A stretch of DNA of 64,000 nucleotides from Salticus scenicus (GCA_963930645.1 OZ005661.1:201351120-201415119), one strand, 5' to 3'; positions 36,328 through 47,485 are shown, counted from the stretch's first letter. A program made the numbers and translations. The notes: a model not told the origin generated them from the sequence alone.

Positions 36328-39189
36328 TTACCAATCTCGAATGTGGCATTTATTTTTCATGTCTGAAGTAAGTCTAATTATTGATTCATCTTCTGAGTCC
36401 TCCTCCTCCTCCTCTTCTTCTTCCGATTCCTCCACCATAACTCTTTTTCGACCCCTTTCCTTTGTCAAGTGGTCATTCATGGTAAATGTATATTTAAGAC
36501 CCGGTATGACCAGCATCACGATGCGTCGTCCTGTTGTGTGCCAATGTAATAATTCGCCATGCATAAATCGCCTCCAAAGAAATGTATTTAAAATCATGTC
36601 GGTGGCATGGGTCGGGTTGGGCAAGTGCCAATAAGCCATATTCATCAACGTACATAATGTTTTCTTTTGACTCACAAAGAGTTGTTCGAAATTCACCCCT
36701 TGGCAATCCTCGACGTCCATCACCCAGTTGGAAGCCTCCGACGCGGCGACATCGGCCCTTCCGTAGGTATATTGGACATATTCCCCCCCTCTGTCTGGAT
36801 ATTTTTTCAAATATTTCACCGAAGGACAGTTGGACGATTTGTAGTCCTCGATATTTCTCAGCTTCCGGTAAATGGCATATTTTTTGGGATCTCGGCATCG
36901 ATAATTCGCTTCCAAGAGTATCCTGACCCATTCGACCCATCCGTCACTGTCGGATCGGTAAAAGAGAGCTTTCCACACGCAATCGAGTACCTCTTTCAAC
37001 ATCCATTGAACCAATCCGTTTATTTTTTTCGCGAAGCCGACCATCACATAGTGGTCACCCGCCTCGTACGCATATCGTTTTTTGGACAGGACCACGAGTC
37101 GTTTCATCCGTTGTTCAAATTTCAGTTCGACATGAGGCAGGTGGAGAAAGGCGTTCACCTCGTCACAGTGATCCACCGGCCATTTGTGAACCATCAGGCT
37201 GTCGGTGTCCGCATAGCAAATCTGGTACCCTTTGCTTTTTAAATAGTGATAGGAACCTAGCAACTGGTATCTCGCTAACGTCACAATGGTGATGGCTAAC
37301 GGGAGATAGGCGAGGCACGAATCCTTGTTGCCCATGATGCCGTACAGAGAATTGATTAAAATTTTGATGGCGAGCTGTACATTGTAATGATAGATATCTT
37401 TGGTTTTTTGGTACGCCTGCTGGTGATGTTTCCGCAACTGGATAAAGTGGGTGACGAGGGTCGGCAGAAAGGCTTTGGTATGGGGGTTGATCACAATCAC
37501 GTACGGATCATTGGATTGGGGATCCGGATAGGCGAATTGGTCCAAAGGCCTTGTGCGAGACCTGTTGAAATCCAGGTGAGAATGCTCTCGATGGGGAATG
37601 GCCAGCAAAGCGTTGCGTTGAGGCAGAACCTCCCAATCTTCTCGTCTCATGATGGTGCAGGTGCCATAACACAAATTGCTACTCACCAAACAGCTCGGAT
37701 ACATACTACTAAAATCCATGACCACCACATCATTGTACACTTGTTCCGGTCGACAATAGTTTAAGGCCCCCTGATACTTTCCCTGTTTATTGAGGAGATG
37801 GTGATATTTCATCAAATCGACTTTGAAAAAATGATCGTTCAAAAAGAACCCCAATTTTGTACCGTACGATTTTAAAAGTTCGGCCAAATATTTCGAATTA
37901 CCCACATGCAAAGCCTGTACCATATTTAAAGTGGTGAAATTGGCCCGGGACGCTAAGAAGGATAAGACCTCCTCTTTGATCAGCAGACGGTAGACCAATT
38001 CCGAATCTCTCAAACAATAGTCTAAATAAGTGATAAAACTTCCAAATTGCGATACGTCATCAATTTTGGCAGGTTGCAACATTTGAAAAGCGGGTTCGGC
38101 GAGATTCGTTTCAAACAACCACCGCGGTATAGGTCCATAGGTATACCAACTCCGGATACCAATGGATTTCACGGGGACTTTGGTCATGTCTTCCAACTTG
38201 TGACGCGCCACGTCGTCCAGTGTATAGCTCGGCAAATTATAGTCCGAAAAAATTTGGAAATAGGGATAGAGGTCTAGAGTAATTTTGCGATCATAATACA
38301 CCACGATATCCGATCCCACATAGTTGGAGGAGTAAGTCAAAGCTAAGGAACCGAATCCTAAGAAGGTGAGTCGCGCTAACAGAAAGGGAAGATCGTAAAA
38401 GTTGATGTTGTAACCGGTCAAAATATGAACGTCTTTCAAGAGCTCGTGAAATTTCAATAACATTTCCCCTTCTGTTTTATAGCCATATTCATAGTCTTTC
38501 AAAGGTTGTTGAATGCCTTCGGGCAAAACATATAAGATCCATTTTTGAGTCCCGTAGCGTCGATTCCATTTGTAAAGACTCACCATCACCGTTCGGTCCG
38601 TAGGAAGATACCCTCGGGGCAAGGCATCCTCGACAAGAGGCACCGTTTCCAAATCAAAGGCTCCAATGGTCCAATCGGGTGGGTCGGTGCGCTCGGGCAC
38701 CATGTGCAAGCAATCCAGTAAACTGTGAGAATCATTGTTGAGCTCGTACCACATGTAATAAAAAAAGAAGGTATTGTGTCGACTACAGAGGTCAATGTAG
38801 AGGCGTGTCAGCCACTCTTCCGGTTCGTAATAGCTAATTTTATATTTTTGGAAAAACCTACCAATGTTTTCGTGGGAAGCAGTCGTATAGACTTTATAAA
38901 AAGGTTTTCGACTATACTCTAATTTTCCCTTGGCCAACCTTTCGTCGAAATAGGGTAGTACTTTTTGGGTCTCCTCGGAAAGTTTGCGATAGACGACATT
39001 GTGACCTGGAAAAAAATTTTTTATATTTTGAACCACCTTATCAATGTCACTCGTACAGACTCCAATCCATTGCTCGTAATATTTTTCTATAATATGACGC
39101 TCCCCTTGCTCATTGAGAAATATCACGCGGATCAAATTAATACTTCTCTGTCTCTGAACACACTCCCAGTGGGTGGAAAAGTACATCAT
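36328..39189 (-). CDS. family B DNA polymerase
   Basis: 953 residues. The 3'-5' exonuclease has Exo I FDLETVP (D179, E181), Exo II GYNINFYDLPF and Exo III YCLRDSELV. The polymerase domain has motif A DFSSMYPS (near 491), motif B KILINSLYG (near 615) and motif C YADTDS (near 660), then KKRYAYE. DFxSxYPS with a following NLC and the KKRY block fit RNA-primed viral polymerases of the baculovirus/herpesvirus type; no TPR insert typical of protein-primed enzymes is seen. The C-terminus has an acidic EESEEEEEEEEDSEDE run. Length is close to baculovirus polymerases. It replicates the viral genome. Confidence 0.95.
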   Translation of the reverse strand: MMYFSTHWECVQRQRSINLIRVIFLNEQGERHIIEKYYEQWIGVCTSDIDKVVQNIKNFFPGHNVVYRKLSEETQKVLPYFDERLAKGKLEYSRKPFYKVYTTASHENIGRFFQKYKISYYEPEEWLTRLYIDLCSRHNTFFFYYMWYELNNDSHSLLDCLHMVPERTDPPDWTIGAFDLETVPLVEDALPRGYLPTDRTVMVSLYKWNRRYGTQKWILYVLPEGIQQPLKDYEYGYKTEGEMLLKFHELLKDVHILTGYNINFYDLPFLLARLTFLGFGSLALTYSSNYVGSDIVVYYDRKITLDLYPYFQIFSDYNLPSYTLDDVARHKLEDMTKVPVKSIGIRSWYTYGPIPRWLFETNLAEPAFQMLQPAKIDDVSQFGSFITYLDYCLRDSELVYRLLIKEEVLSFLASRANFTTLNMVQALHVGNSKYLAELLKSYGTKLGFFLNDHFFKVDLMKYHHLLNKQGKYQGALNYCRPEQVYNDVVVMDFSSMYPSCLVSSNLCYGTCTIMRREDWEVLPQRNALLAIPHREHSHLDFNRSRTRPLDQFAYPDPQSNDPYVIVINPHTKAFLPTLVTHFIQLRKHHQQAYQKTKDIYHYNVQLAIKILINSLYGIMGNKDSCLAYLPLAITIVTLARYQLLGSYHYLKSKGYQICYADTDSLMVHKWPVDHCDEVNAFLHLPHVELKFEQRMKRLVVLSKKRYAYEAGDHYVMVGFAKKINGLVQWMLKEVLDCVWKALFYRSDSDGWVEWVRILLEANYRCRDPKKYAIYRKLRNIEDYKSSNCPSVKYLKKYPDRGGEYVQYTYGRADVAASEASNWVMDVEDCQGVNFEQLFVSQKKTLCTLMNMAYWHLPNPTHATDMILNTFLWRRFMHGELLHWHTTGRRIVMLVIPGLKYTFTMNDHLTKERGRKRVMVEESEEEEEEEEDSEDESIIRLTSDMKNKCHIRDW

Positions 39190-39219
39190 TGTGAGGAAAA
39201 ATAATGTATCAATTTATTT

Positions 39220-39241
39220 AAAAAAAAAAAAAAAAAAAAAA

Positions 39242-39284
<43 letters not shown>
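39220..39284. repeat. A26T39 palindrome
   Basis: Between the polymerase start and the stop of the 39,289 gene, both on the minus strand. Confidence 0.95.
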
Positions 39285-39288
39285 CAAT

Positions 39289-39471
39289 TTAACGATTTAC
39301 TTTTCGTACTATTTTTAAACAATTTTTGCACTGTTTAAAACAGTTGGGCATTTCATCAATGGCTCTATCTTGTTTCAAATACACGATATAATCTGGATTT
39401 TTACAACAATTTTGTTCCCGTGTTTGTTGGAACCACTGTTGACATTGCTCTTGTGTAAACACTTCCCTCAT
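39289..39471 (-). CDS. small Cys-rich protein, 60 aa
   Basis: MREVFTQEQCQQWF...CCKNP...CFKQCKNCLK: six cysteines in 60 residues with a basic end. Divergent from the VP91-like gene; the 17-bp gap contains CTTGAATAAA. Size and adjacency suggest a virion or PIF-complex accessory, but there is no family match. Confidence 0.55.
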   Translation of the reverse strand: MREVFTQEQCQQWFQQTREQNCCKNPDYIVYLKQDRAIDEMPNCFKQCKNCLKIVRKVNR

Positions 39472-39488
39472 CTTGAATAAACCAAAGA

Positions 39489-41693
39489 ATGACCTCAGTC
39501 TTTCTATCCGGATTACTCCTGCTCTACTTTTGGTATTTTTACACGTCCACACCCGTACCCAAACCGGCGAGTGGAACCCCTTCTCCAGTTAAACCCTACG
39601 CTTTCACTTTCAATTCCCAAGGACCCCACCATTTTCAATTTTTAGTGAATTCGAAAGTGGCTTGGGAACACGCGATTCCCCAAGACTCTTACGTTTATGA
39701 CTCGGGGAAAATTCAGAAAAAAGACGCCTGTTACGGCATCCAATTTGGGAGGTCGGTGGTCACTAAAGGTGAAACCCTTTACAACTACTTAAAAGAAAAA
39801 CCAGAAATGAAGGATGTGTTGAAATTTCAGGAAACGAGTCCATATATGGTTCAAACGGGGGACCTCTTTTACTTCACCTGCAACAACAATGAGATACGAG
39901 ACTTAAAAATGTGTCCGTCAGGACACGTTTTTTTCCAAGGAAGGTGTCGACCTATCAATGCCTGTACAGGAAAACCCAATAACACGAAACTACGCCACGC
40001 GGTCATTACCAAATACATCGTGTGTAAAAATCAAAAAGAGATTGTCAAAAATTGTCCCTTTCAAAACTTTTTTTATCACGATCGTTGTATGAATACAAAA
40101 GATTTAAATCATTATTGCAAATTTTATGCCGATACACCGTTCCTCCTCAATAGTGAAACGCGCGTGGAGTGCGTGGCCGGGAAACCCACTTACAGGACGT
40201 GTGCGCCGGGCACTCAATTTTTTGACAAGGATTACTGCGAACCCAATAGTTGCGTGGGGCAACCGGACGGCACTCTATTGCCCCTCCCTCGGCAGGACCT
40301 CGAACCCTTTCACTTTATACCCGGTTTCATGACGTGTCGCGGAGGCAAAATTGATCAAAAAACGGTCTGCCCCCAATCCTGGGACTACATGTTGACGCGG
40401 GGGGATAATCTGACCCACTTACCCATGGTGTTCGACGGGCAACAATGCTCCATTCCAACGTTTTGCGACAATGTCTTCTCGGACGATCCGGACGTCATGG
40501 TCCCTCTTCACGAGTTTACCAAGTCGGTTCAAAACTGGAACCTCTCTGAACGGTACGACCGAGCGGCGGGTTACGTGTGCGAGGGGGGGAAGCGAAAACG
40601 ACGCCTGTTGGACCCCCACTTGCGGATAGGGAAACGATTCAAACCCGAACCGGCGTGCTTGGGTTCGGAAAAATGGCCCCTCTTCGAAGATCCGAGTCGC
40701 TATTACGACTGCGCCCTTCAGAGTGTCGCCTCTTGCCTCCCCACGGAATACTTTAACGGGTTGAAGTGTGCCCCCCGACCCGACAAGGCTTTCTCTTTCC
40801 ACCAAATACCCCTGTTTGAATTTGATTCGTTGAACAGGGAGTCTTGGATCATTCCTTGGGACTATGATACGAGTCGACCTGAGATGATCTGCGAAGATCC
40901 CGAGTCGATTTATATCAAATCGTATAATATGTGTTCGCATCCCGACTGTGTCTCCATGGCATTTCTATACCTCATTCCTGATTTGTCTCTGTTATTACCG
41001 CAACAAGCCAAATGTAAATTCTACAGAGATGAATATAAACTGAAAAAAGAACCGGTCACCTTCGAATACAGTTTTTGGAACCAAAAGTTGTTTGACGAGG
41101 GAGTGGAGAGGGAAGAGGTGTGCACGCCCGGTCAATCTCTTCAGACGGGTAATTTTATTTGGGATCAAACGGTGTTTGCCACCTGTGACCTCAAACACCC
41201 ATTTATTTTTTGTCCCTCGTCCCACAACTTGGGAATTATTCCGGTCCCGTCTCACGGCTATGCTTGCAAAGCACCTGACGAAATTACCGTCTATCATGAC
41301 AGTGTTGACTGGACTCCGTTTACCACCAATGAAGTGCAGCGCATTCGACCCTATGTATGGGACGGTACGAAACAATATATTCGGAAAACGAAGAAGGACA
41401 AAAAAGACGAAGAATTACCCGAAGAAGGCGTGGAAATTAATAAGAATGAAAGGTTAACGCTGCTGATCTATCGACCGGTTTGGTTAGATTTGCGTTACAG
41501 GGTGACCTATCCACCCAACATCGCCTTCGAATACGATAACGCCCATCAACTTCACATAAAAACTTATTCTGAAGAGATGAGCTTTCTGATGAGGACAGCG
41601 GGCGCAACGAAGAGAGGTTTAACCTTTCCCCAATACAAAGCTATTCCCTATGTGGAATCGTTTGTAGATCACCACCTCTTGTATGGTTCATAG
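39489..41693 (+). CDS. vp91: VP91/PIF-8-like chitin-binding membrane protein
   Basis: 734 residues. An N-terminal membrane helix (~4-20) is followed by a Cys-rich region with repeated peritrophin-like patterns (CPSGHVFFQGRCRPINAC near 155, CAPGTQFFDKDYC near 235) and a long C-terminal domain. Length, N-terminal anchor and chitin-binding layout fit VP91 (PIF-8), a conserved naldavirus capsid/PIF-complex protein needed for oral infection. It heads a compact group with the 41,703 membrane protein. Assigned by architecture; distant sequence. Confidence 0.75.
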   Translation: MTSVFLSGLLLLYFWYFYTSTPVPKPASGTPSPVKPYAFTFNSQGPHHFQFLVNSKVAWEHAIPQDSYVYDSGKIQKKDACYGIQFGRSVVTKGETLYNYLKEKPEMKDVLKFQETSPYMVQTGDLFYFTCNNNEIRDLKMCPSGHVFFQGRCRPINACTGKPNNTKLRHAVITKYIVCKNQKEIVKNCPFQNFFYHDRCMNTKDLNHYCKFYADTPFLLNSETRVECVAGKPTYRTCAPGTQFFDKDYCEPNSCVGQPDGTLLPLPRQDLEPFHFIPGFMTCRGGKIDQKTVCPQSWDYMLTRGDNLTHLPMVFDGQQCSIPTFCDNVFSDDPDVMVPLHEFTKSVQNWNLSERYDRAAGYVCEGGKRKRRLLDPHLRIGKRFKPEPACLGSEKWPLFEDPSRYYDCALQSVASCLPTEYFNGLKCAPRPDKAFSFHQIPLFEFDSLNRESWIIPWDYDTSRPEMICEDPESIYIKSYNMCSHPDCVSMAFLYLIPDLSLLLPQQAKCKFYRDEYKLKKEPVTFEYSFWNQKLFDEGVEREEVCTPGQSLQTGNFIWDQTVFATCDLKHPFIFCPSSHNLGIIPVPSHGYACKAPDEITVYHDSVDWTPFTTNEVQRIRPYVWDGTKQYIRKTKKDKKDEELPEEGVEINKNERLTLLIYRPVWLDLRYRVTYPPNIAFEYDNAHQLHIKTYSEEMSFLMRTAGATKRGLTFPQYKAIPYVESFVDHHLLYGS

Positions 41694-41702
41694 AAGAAAG
41701 GA

Positions 41703-41945
41703 ATGGAGCGTTCTTTAGCCCACGGAGTATTATTTTATACGTCTTTGTATGCCAACGTTGTCTTATTAACCATTGGTATATCGACGGGTCGTTTAATATT
41801 TGTTTTATTGATACTCTTAACCATGGGTTTAACAGCTTACATGATGTATGTCATTTCTCATAATGAAGAACATTTGAAAAATGTGGGTGAGTGGGCCGAA
41901 ACAATGTTCTCTACTTATTTGGACAAACTAAAGCAATTGTTTTAA
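41703..41945 (+). CDS. two-helix membrane protein, 80 aa
   Basis: Helices at ~8-27 and ~30-52, then an amphipathic acidic tail (EEHLKNVGEWAETMF). It follows VP91 by 9 bp, suggesting co-transcription, and overlaps the nucleoside kinase gene tail to tail by 35 bp. Envelope protein candidate. Confidence 0.65.
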   Translation: MERSLAHGVLFYTSLYANVVLLTIGISTGRLIFVLLILLTMGLTAYMMYVISHNEEHLKNVGEWAETMFSTYLDKLKQLF

Positions 41946-42465
41946 TCAACTCTTGCACCACACATTCCAAAGGTTGATTGGCATCCACTATATGAACGTT
42001 CGATCGACTCCTCACGGCAGCATATCGTTCATGCAATAACTGTAAATAGGCTAAGGATATCTTGGAATCAGTGGGGGATCGTTTATGGATTCTTTGGAAA
42101 GCGAGAATAGGATCAATTTCCAAATAAATGAAATAATCCACATCGTAGGCTAATTTTTCATGGATAGGGTCGTACAACTGCAATTCATCTTTTGTTAAAA
42201 GCAGAGGCACAAATATATTTCGAGATGTCCAAGGACATCGTTCCACGAGGACTAAATCATTTGGAAAATGTTGTCGTTGTTTAAATTGAGAAATTAATAC
42301 TTGTAGTTGAAAAGATAACGCGTACAGTTTTTCATTTCCGTATAACATAGGTAGTAAATACCATTCTGAAAGAGGTTCGGGAAAACAATGGTAATCTTTT
42401 GCCAACTTTTCCATCAATGTGGATTTCCCAGCCCCAATAAGGCCATCTATACAAATAATAAACAT
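41911..42465 (-). CDS. deoxynucleoside kinase
   Basis: 184 residues from MFIICIDG. P-loop GLIGAGKST (8-16), FPEPLSEW with the catalytic-type Glu, VERCPWTSRNIF (ERS-like), YLEIDP and RIHKRSP as the Arg-rich lid. This is the TK2/dNK family, which phosphorylates deoxynucleosides for DNA synthesis. It is slightly short of cellular enzymes (~200-250). CTCAAGTA lies 13-20 bases upstream (minus strand, 42,478-42,485). Probably acquired from a host or another DNA virus. Confidence 0.92.
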   Translation of the reverse strand: MFIICIDGLIGAGKSTLMEKLAKDYHCFPEPLSEWYLLPMLYGNEKLYALSFQLQVLISQFKQRQHFPNDLVLVERCPWTSRNIFVPLLLTKDELQLYDPIHEKLAYDVDYFIYLEIDPILAFQRIHKRSPTDSKISLAYLQLLHERYAAVRSRSNVHIVDANQPLECVVQELIKTIALVCPNK

Positions 42466-42488
42466 CCTCAAGAAGTATACTTGAGTTA

Positions 42489-42493
<5 letters not shown>

Positions 42494-42568
<75 letters not shown>
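42494..42568. repeat. A37T38 palindrome
   Basis: Left edge of the repeat block 42.6-44.0 kb. Confidence 0.95.
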
Positions 42569-43049
42569 CAACACACTCTTTTGTCAGGGCTTGAAAGCTT
42601 CGGTTGGAAAAAAAATTTTTTGAATGCTTTGTCCTGATTGGTCAATCTTGAAAGCAGATGCCCAAATAAATTTTTGAAATTGGAAAAAAAAATTTTTTTG
42701 AATGCTTTGTCCTGATTGGTCAATCTTGAAAGCAGATGCCCAAATAAATTTTTGAAATTGGAAAAAAAAAATTTTTGAATGCTTTGTCCTGATTGGTCAA
42801 TCTTGAAAGCAGATGCCCAAATAAATTTTTGAAATTGGAAAAAAAAATTTTTTTGAATGCTTTGTCCTGATTGGTCAATCTTGAAAGCAGATGCCCAAAT
42901 AAATTTTTGAAATTGGAAAAAAAAATTTTTTTGAATGCTTTGTCCTGATTGGTCAATCTTGAAAGCTTCGGCGAGTGTCCGAACAAAATTTTTTTTTGGG
43001 GGAAAAATTTTTTTGAATGCTTTGTCCTGATTGGTCAATCTTGAAAGCT

Positions 43050-43862
<813 letters not shown>

Positions 43863-43973
43863 GACAAAGCATTCAAAAAATTTTTTATTTCCAATTTCAA
43901 AAAATTATTCAGGCAAAAGAACCGACTCGCCGAAGCTTTCAAGGCCTCCCAAAAGAGTGTGTTGGGAGCTGTG

Positions 43974-43976
<3 letters not shown>

Positions 43977-44044
<68 letters not shown>

Positions 44045-44069
44045 ATCTACTTAAAAAAAAAAAAAAAAA

Positions 44070-44105
<36 letters not shown>
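43977..44105. repeat. two A(n)T(n) palindromes
   Basis: A36T28, spacer AATAATCTACTT, A21T32; right edge of the repeat block. Confidence 0.95.
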
Positions 44106-44109
<4 letters not shown>

Positions 44110-44143
44110 GCTTCCGGTAATTTATTTTTATTTTACTCAGACA

Positions 44144-44923
44144 ATGGATTCCGTCAAGAAAACAGTTCATTTCTCTTCGACCACTTATTTTTATTTCAAA
44201 CCAGAGAAAGTAATTCAAGAAATTGATCGAGAGGCAGCTGAGCGAATCAGAATGGAACAGTTAGTTTTACAACGCAAACCTGATACAGAGCTGGAGCAAG
44301 TCAAAAATATAATTCAATCGTGGAGAAACCACGCAATTGTTATTGTGTTTGGAAATCTCGGTCGACAACCCTACCTCCTAAACTATTACTTAGATTTATG
44401 TTTCGGTGCTGAAGAAACGATCACTTTCCAATGCCGATGGCCTTCTCCTTATCCAACTGCGAAAATGGAAGATTCCGATTTTTTAATTTACATAGAACCG
44501 TATTTTGGATACACTGTCTATAAACCCGATTCAACCCGACATTTGGTGATTCTGACCAGCCATTTGAGTCTCAACTATGGTAGAGACACTCCCATCTATT
44601 ATTTACATTTAGCGAGCGATAAACAGCCACTGCTCCCGAATCCCCATCTTTGCAACTATGAAGTGTTTAACCCTCCTGTTTTTCACGAGAAGATGTATGA
44701 CCTACCGAAACAGGTCCTGTTAGATGTTACGCAGGCGCAACATGCTCACGAAGCGTACTTGAAAATTTTGACCGGCCGAGAACTGGTGGGTAAACGACCT
44801 TTCAAAATACACATGAATCCTGAGGATCGAGAAAATTTAAAACCGCATTTAGAGCGTACGGAACGTCGGATTCAAGGGGATGAATCTTGGATGATCCCTA
44901 TTTACTGTAAAGGATTCGATTAA
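44144..44923 (+). CDS. hypothetical protein with RVxF-like PP1-docking motif
   Basis: 259 residues from MDSVKKTVHF; an in-frame ATG at 44,108 directly after the T-run would add 12 hydrophobic residues. KKTVHFSS at 5-12 matches [KR]x(0,1)VxF, the docking motif for protein phosphatase 1, followed by a charged helix (EIDREAAERIRMEQ). Viral proteins with this layout redirect PP1 to eIF2alpha, but the motif is short and common. The rest (YLLNYYLDLCFG, RWPSPYPT) has no known family. The stop overlaps the end of the convergent 44,920 gene by 4 bases. Confidence 0.65.
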   Translation: MDSVKKTVHFSSTTYFYFKPEKVIQEIDREAAERIRMEQLVLQRKPDTELEQVKNIIQSWRNHAIVIVFGNLGRQPYLLNYYLDLCFGAEETITFQCRWPSPYPTAKMEDSDFLIYIEPYFGYTVYKPDSTRHLVILTSHLSLNYGRDTPIYYLHLASDKQPLLPNPHLCNYEVFNPPVFHEKMYDLPKQVLLDVTQAQHAHEAYLKILTGRELVGKRPFKIHMNPEDRENLKPHLERTERRIQGDESWMIPIYCKGFD

Positions 44924-45252
44924 TTCGGACAACCGAAGGGTGGATGATTGCTTTTACAATCGGTCAAATACTTTTCAAACCACCGAGCAAAATGTCCGTG
45001 AGCTAACCGCGACACGGTCGACTCATTTAAAAAGATGCCCGTACCCAACGGAACGGTATGTTGTTCCTCTTTCGGTACCAACCGCTGCAAAGCGACATGG
45101 GGTAACTCATCTCCCAAACAAAAGAAAACACCATTTCCGAAAAAATAAAAATGTTTGTTTTCATCTTCATAGACTATTAACTCACAGACTTTGGCCTCGG
45201 CAGCAAAAAAATTGGGGTCCACGACCGAGTGAATCCACTTGTGATGAGTCAT
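44920..45252 (-). CDS. hypothetical protein, 110 aa
   Basis: MTHHKWIHSVVDP...; beta-rich with FYFFGNGVFFCLGDE and a basic/aromatic C-terminus ending FGCPN. No family recognised. Convergent with the preceding gene and divergent from the 45,313 gene across a T-run. Confidence 0.6.
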   Translation of the reverse strand: MTHHKWIHSVVDPNFFAAEAKVCELIVYEDENKHFYFFGNGVFFCLGDELPHVALQRLVPKEEQHTVPLGTGIFLNESTVSRLAHGHFARWFEKYLTDCKSNHPPFGCPN

Positions 45253-45256
45253 CGAT

Positions 45257-45258
<2 letters not shown>

Positions 45259-45299
<41 letters not shown>
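45259..45299. repeat. T41 tract without A arm
   Basis: Sits between the divergent 44,920 and 45,313 genes. Confidence 0.9.
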
Positions 45300-45303
<4 letters not shown>

Positions 45304-45312
45304 ATAAAGTTT

Positions 45313-45594
45313 ATGGAAGCCATCGAAAAAATTTTAGATACGGACGATCAGAACTTGGGTTCTTTTGGGTCTCTGGAAAAAGGCATCGGCTACACGACCC
45401 TTTTATGTATGACTTTACCCATCCTCTTTCTACCCGTTTTTCATGTGGTGGTCGGCAAAAGTATTTTTAAACTGTTAGTCCTACTCTTACTCTTTGTGAC
45501 TTTTCTGGCTTTAATCATTCGATTTCGATTTTCTTGGATCATCTGGCTGCATCATCACTTGGAGCGAATCTATCATGCAAGAATACGAGTTTAG
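45313..45594 (+). CDS. two-helix membrane protein, 93 aa
   Basis: MEAIEKILDTDDQ..., hydrophobic helices at ~28-48 and ~51-75, then a His/Arg-rich tail (WLHHHLERIYHARIRV). The frame continues upstream through Phe codons of the T-run, but the ATG after it is the sensible start. Overlaps the LEF-4-like gene by 20 bases. Confidence 0.65.
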   Translation: MEAIEKILDTDDQNLGSFGSLEKGIGYTTLLCMTLPILFLPVFHVVVGKSIFKLLVLLLLFVTFLALIIRFRFSWIIWLHHHLERIYHARIRV

Positions 45595-46703
45595 ATTGGT
45601 GGTGAAAAGTACCTCCCCCTTTCTCCCCTGGATGCAATCGCTCGATCGTCCCATCGAAAGCGAGGTCGTCCTCTACTTCCAACCCCACTTTCGATATCGG
45701 AACGGACACTTGGAAACCAAACACATCAAAAGGGTCTACGCCGTCTATCACGACGGATTCTGGTTCAAGTGGGTGCATTCCGTGGAAACACCGTATCGAG
45801 CCTGGAGTCGGCTCACCAGTCTCCTCTTTCTCCACGCCGTCGGCAATTTTCAAGACCCGTTGACCGTGGAAAACCGACACGTGCTTCAGTTGGACGCTCA
45901 GGCGAAACTCTACACTTTTCGACACTCGGTGCACGAGTACCGGTTGGTGTTTGAATGGGAACCGACGACGACCGGACGACTGGACCGTTACCGAAACATC
46001 TACCAACAGCTGAGAGAGTATGAGGCTCCGTCCTACCAGCTCAATGAAGCGTTATTCCGTAAACCGGTCACCAGTGTCCCAAGCATTCCGGAAGGCAGGC
46101 AGTACTTGTACGCTCACAAGTTGGACGGAACCTTTGGCCTCGTGTACAGTTACCGAGACAAAATCAAAGAGAAATGGGAAGATTACGAACGCGTGGTGAG
46201 GAGAGGCGTGAGTCTGGGAGATGGCCTCGTGTTTGCCGCCGAACGGATGGAAGACGGCCGAGTGTATTTGTTAGACGTGTATCATGTTCGAGGCCACGAC
46301 ACCGCGAAATGGTCGAGGAAAACAATCTTGACCCAATTTTTACCCCAATTACAGTTGGTGGAGGGCTATGCGGTTCAAACCTATGAGCGTTCGAAAAATC
46401 TGGTGCCTACCTCCTTGAAAACGGACGGCATCATCATACACGACGTCCAACAAGATGTCGTGTTGAAATACAAATTTGAAAATTCGATCGATTTGGTCTA
46501 TTCGAAAGGATATTTTCAGTTACCCAACGGGCGAATCAAGACCGATCTGAACGGATTGGAAGAAGGGGCCGTCTATGAAATTTCAATCAAGGACGGGAGT
46601 GTGCTGCGGAAGAGAAAGGATCGTTTCAAAGGAAACACAGCGGCCCAATTGGCCACTCTGTTGGAACAGGGATGGCATGGACCACCCATTGAACCTCTAC
46701 CCT

Positions 46704-46705
<2 letters not shown>
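45575..46705 (+). CDS. lef-4: LEF-4-like mRNA capping enzyme
   Basis: 376 residues. The N-terminal half has two acidic strands, EYEFRLVV (3-10) and EYRLVFEWE (~128-136), the metal-binding strands of tunnel-fold RNA triphosphatases. The C-terminal half has guanylyltransferase motifs: KLDG (182-185, Lys nucleophile), AAERMEDG...LLDV, KTDGIIIHD and VLKYKF. RNA triphosphatase plus guanylyltransferase in this order is LEF-4, a subunit of the baculovirus-type late RNA polymerase that caps late mRNAs. Somewhat shorter than baculovirus LEF-4 (~460). It implies LEF-8, LEF-9 and P47 outside the window. Confidence 0.88.
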
Positions 46706-46758
<53 letters not shown>

Positions 46759-46772
46759 GAGAGTGGGTGTAA

Positions 46773-46844
<72 letters not shown>
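46704..46844. repeat. two A(n)T(n) palindromes with GTGGGTGT spacer
   Basis: A27T28, spacer GAGAGTGGGTGTAACTT (the complement of the CCACACCCAC type), A40T29, then AGAGTGGGTGTGG again. Confidence 0.95.
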
Positions 46845-46847
<3 letters not shown>

Positions 46848-46849
46848 GT

Positions 46850-46919
46850 GGGTGTGGATATAGCTTCCAACTCTATCATTTGGGTGGGAGATGCTTCTTG
46901 ATTTCATTCTACAACGACG
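46850..46919 (+). pseudogene. duplicated 5' end of the IRF-like gene
   Basis: 'TTCCAACTCTATCATTTGGG', TGGGAGATGCTTCT and the codons for MLLDFIL are repeated from 47,500-47,552. After this the frame diverges into 28 codons and stops. Promoter, leader and first codons were copied upstream of the 46,920 gene. Confidence 0.7.
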
Positions 46920-47406
46920 ATGGTGCATTTTACTATTCATCTCCTTTTCAAAAATAAAAGGATTCCAAGCTGTATGAGTTTCACTTCAACAGAACCACCT
47001 TTTGAAACTCTTAAAGTGGATTGCTCGAAATGTTGTTTAAATGAATTCAAAAAAATAGTTGAACAATATTTTTGTGAAAATTGTACATTGGTGGCCGTTG
47101 ATATACCAACATATGTTTTTTTGGAAAATTTTCACAATTCTGTTATTCTCCTAGATTTTGTATATAAGGGAGAAGATGTAACGTCAGTTGCAGCACATGT
47201 ATTCAATACAAGATTTATACCTTGGCAGTCATCTAAAGATGAGAATGTTGCTGCGGCACGTGATTTTTGTGTAAATTTAATTCCTGATGAAGATGAAGAA
47301 TTACCATTATGTAAACGTTTTGTATTGATAGAGACAATATCCATTTCCAGTGATGAATATTTGGAATTAATACGTGGTGGAACAAAAAGGAATTATAATG
47401 ATGTAA

Positions 47407-47414
<8 letters not shown>
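46920..47414 (+). CDS. hypothetical protein, 164 aa
   Basis: MVHFTIHLLFKNKR...; Cys-rich near 34-57 (CSKCC...FCENC), then beta-rich with an acidic patch (IPDEDEELPLC). A CxxCC plus CxxC arrangement could bind zinc. Its promoter is a copy of that of the IRF-like gene. No family recognised. Confidence 0.6.

Positions 47415-47485
<71 letters not shown>
47413..47485. repeat. A36T37 palindrome
   Basis: Joins the stop of the 46,920 gene to the TATA box of the IRF-like gene. Confidence 0.95.

Noticed and set aside
36328..39189. Protein-primed DNA polymerase
   Set aside because: The motif A/B/C contexts and the KKRY block fit RNA-primed baculovirus/herpesvirus-type enzymes and no TPR insert is evident, so a Polinton/adintovirus-type assignment was dropped.
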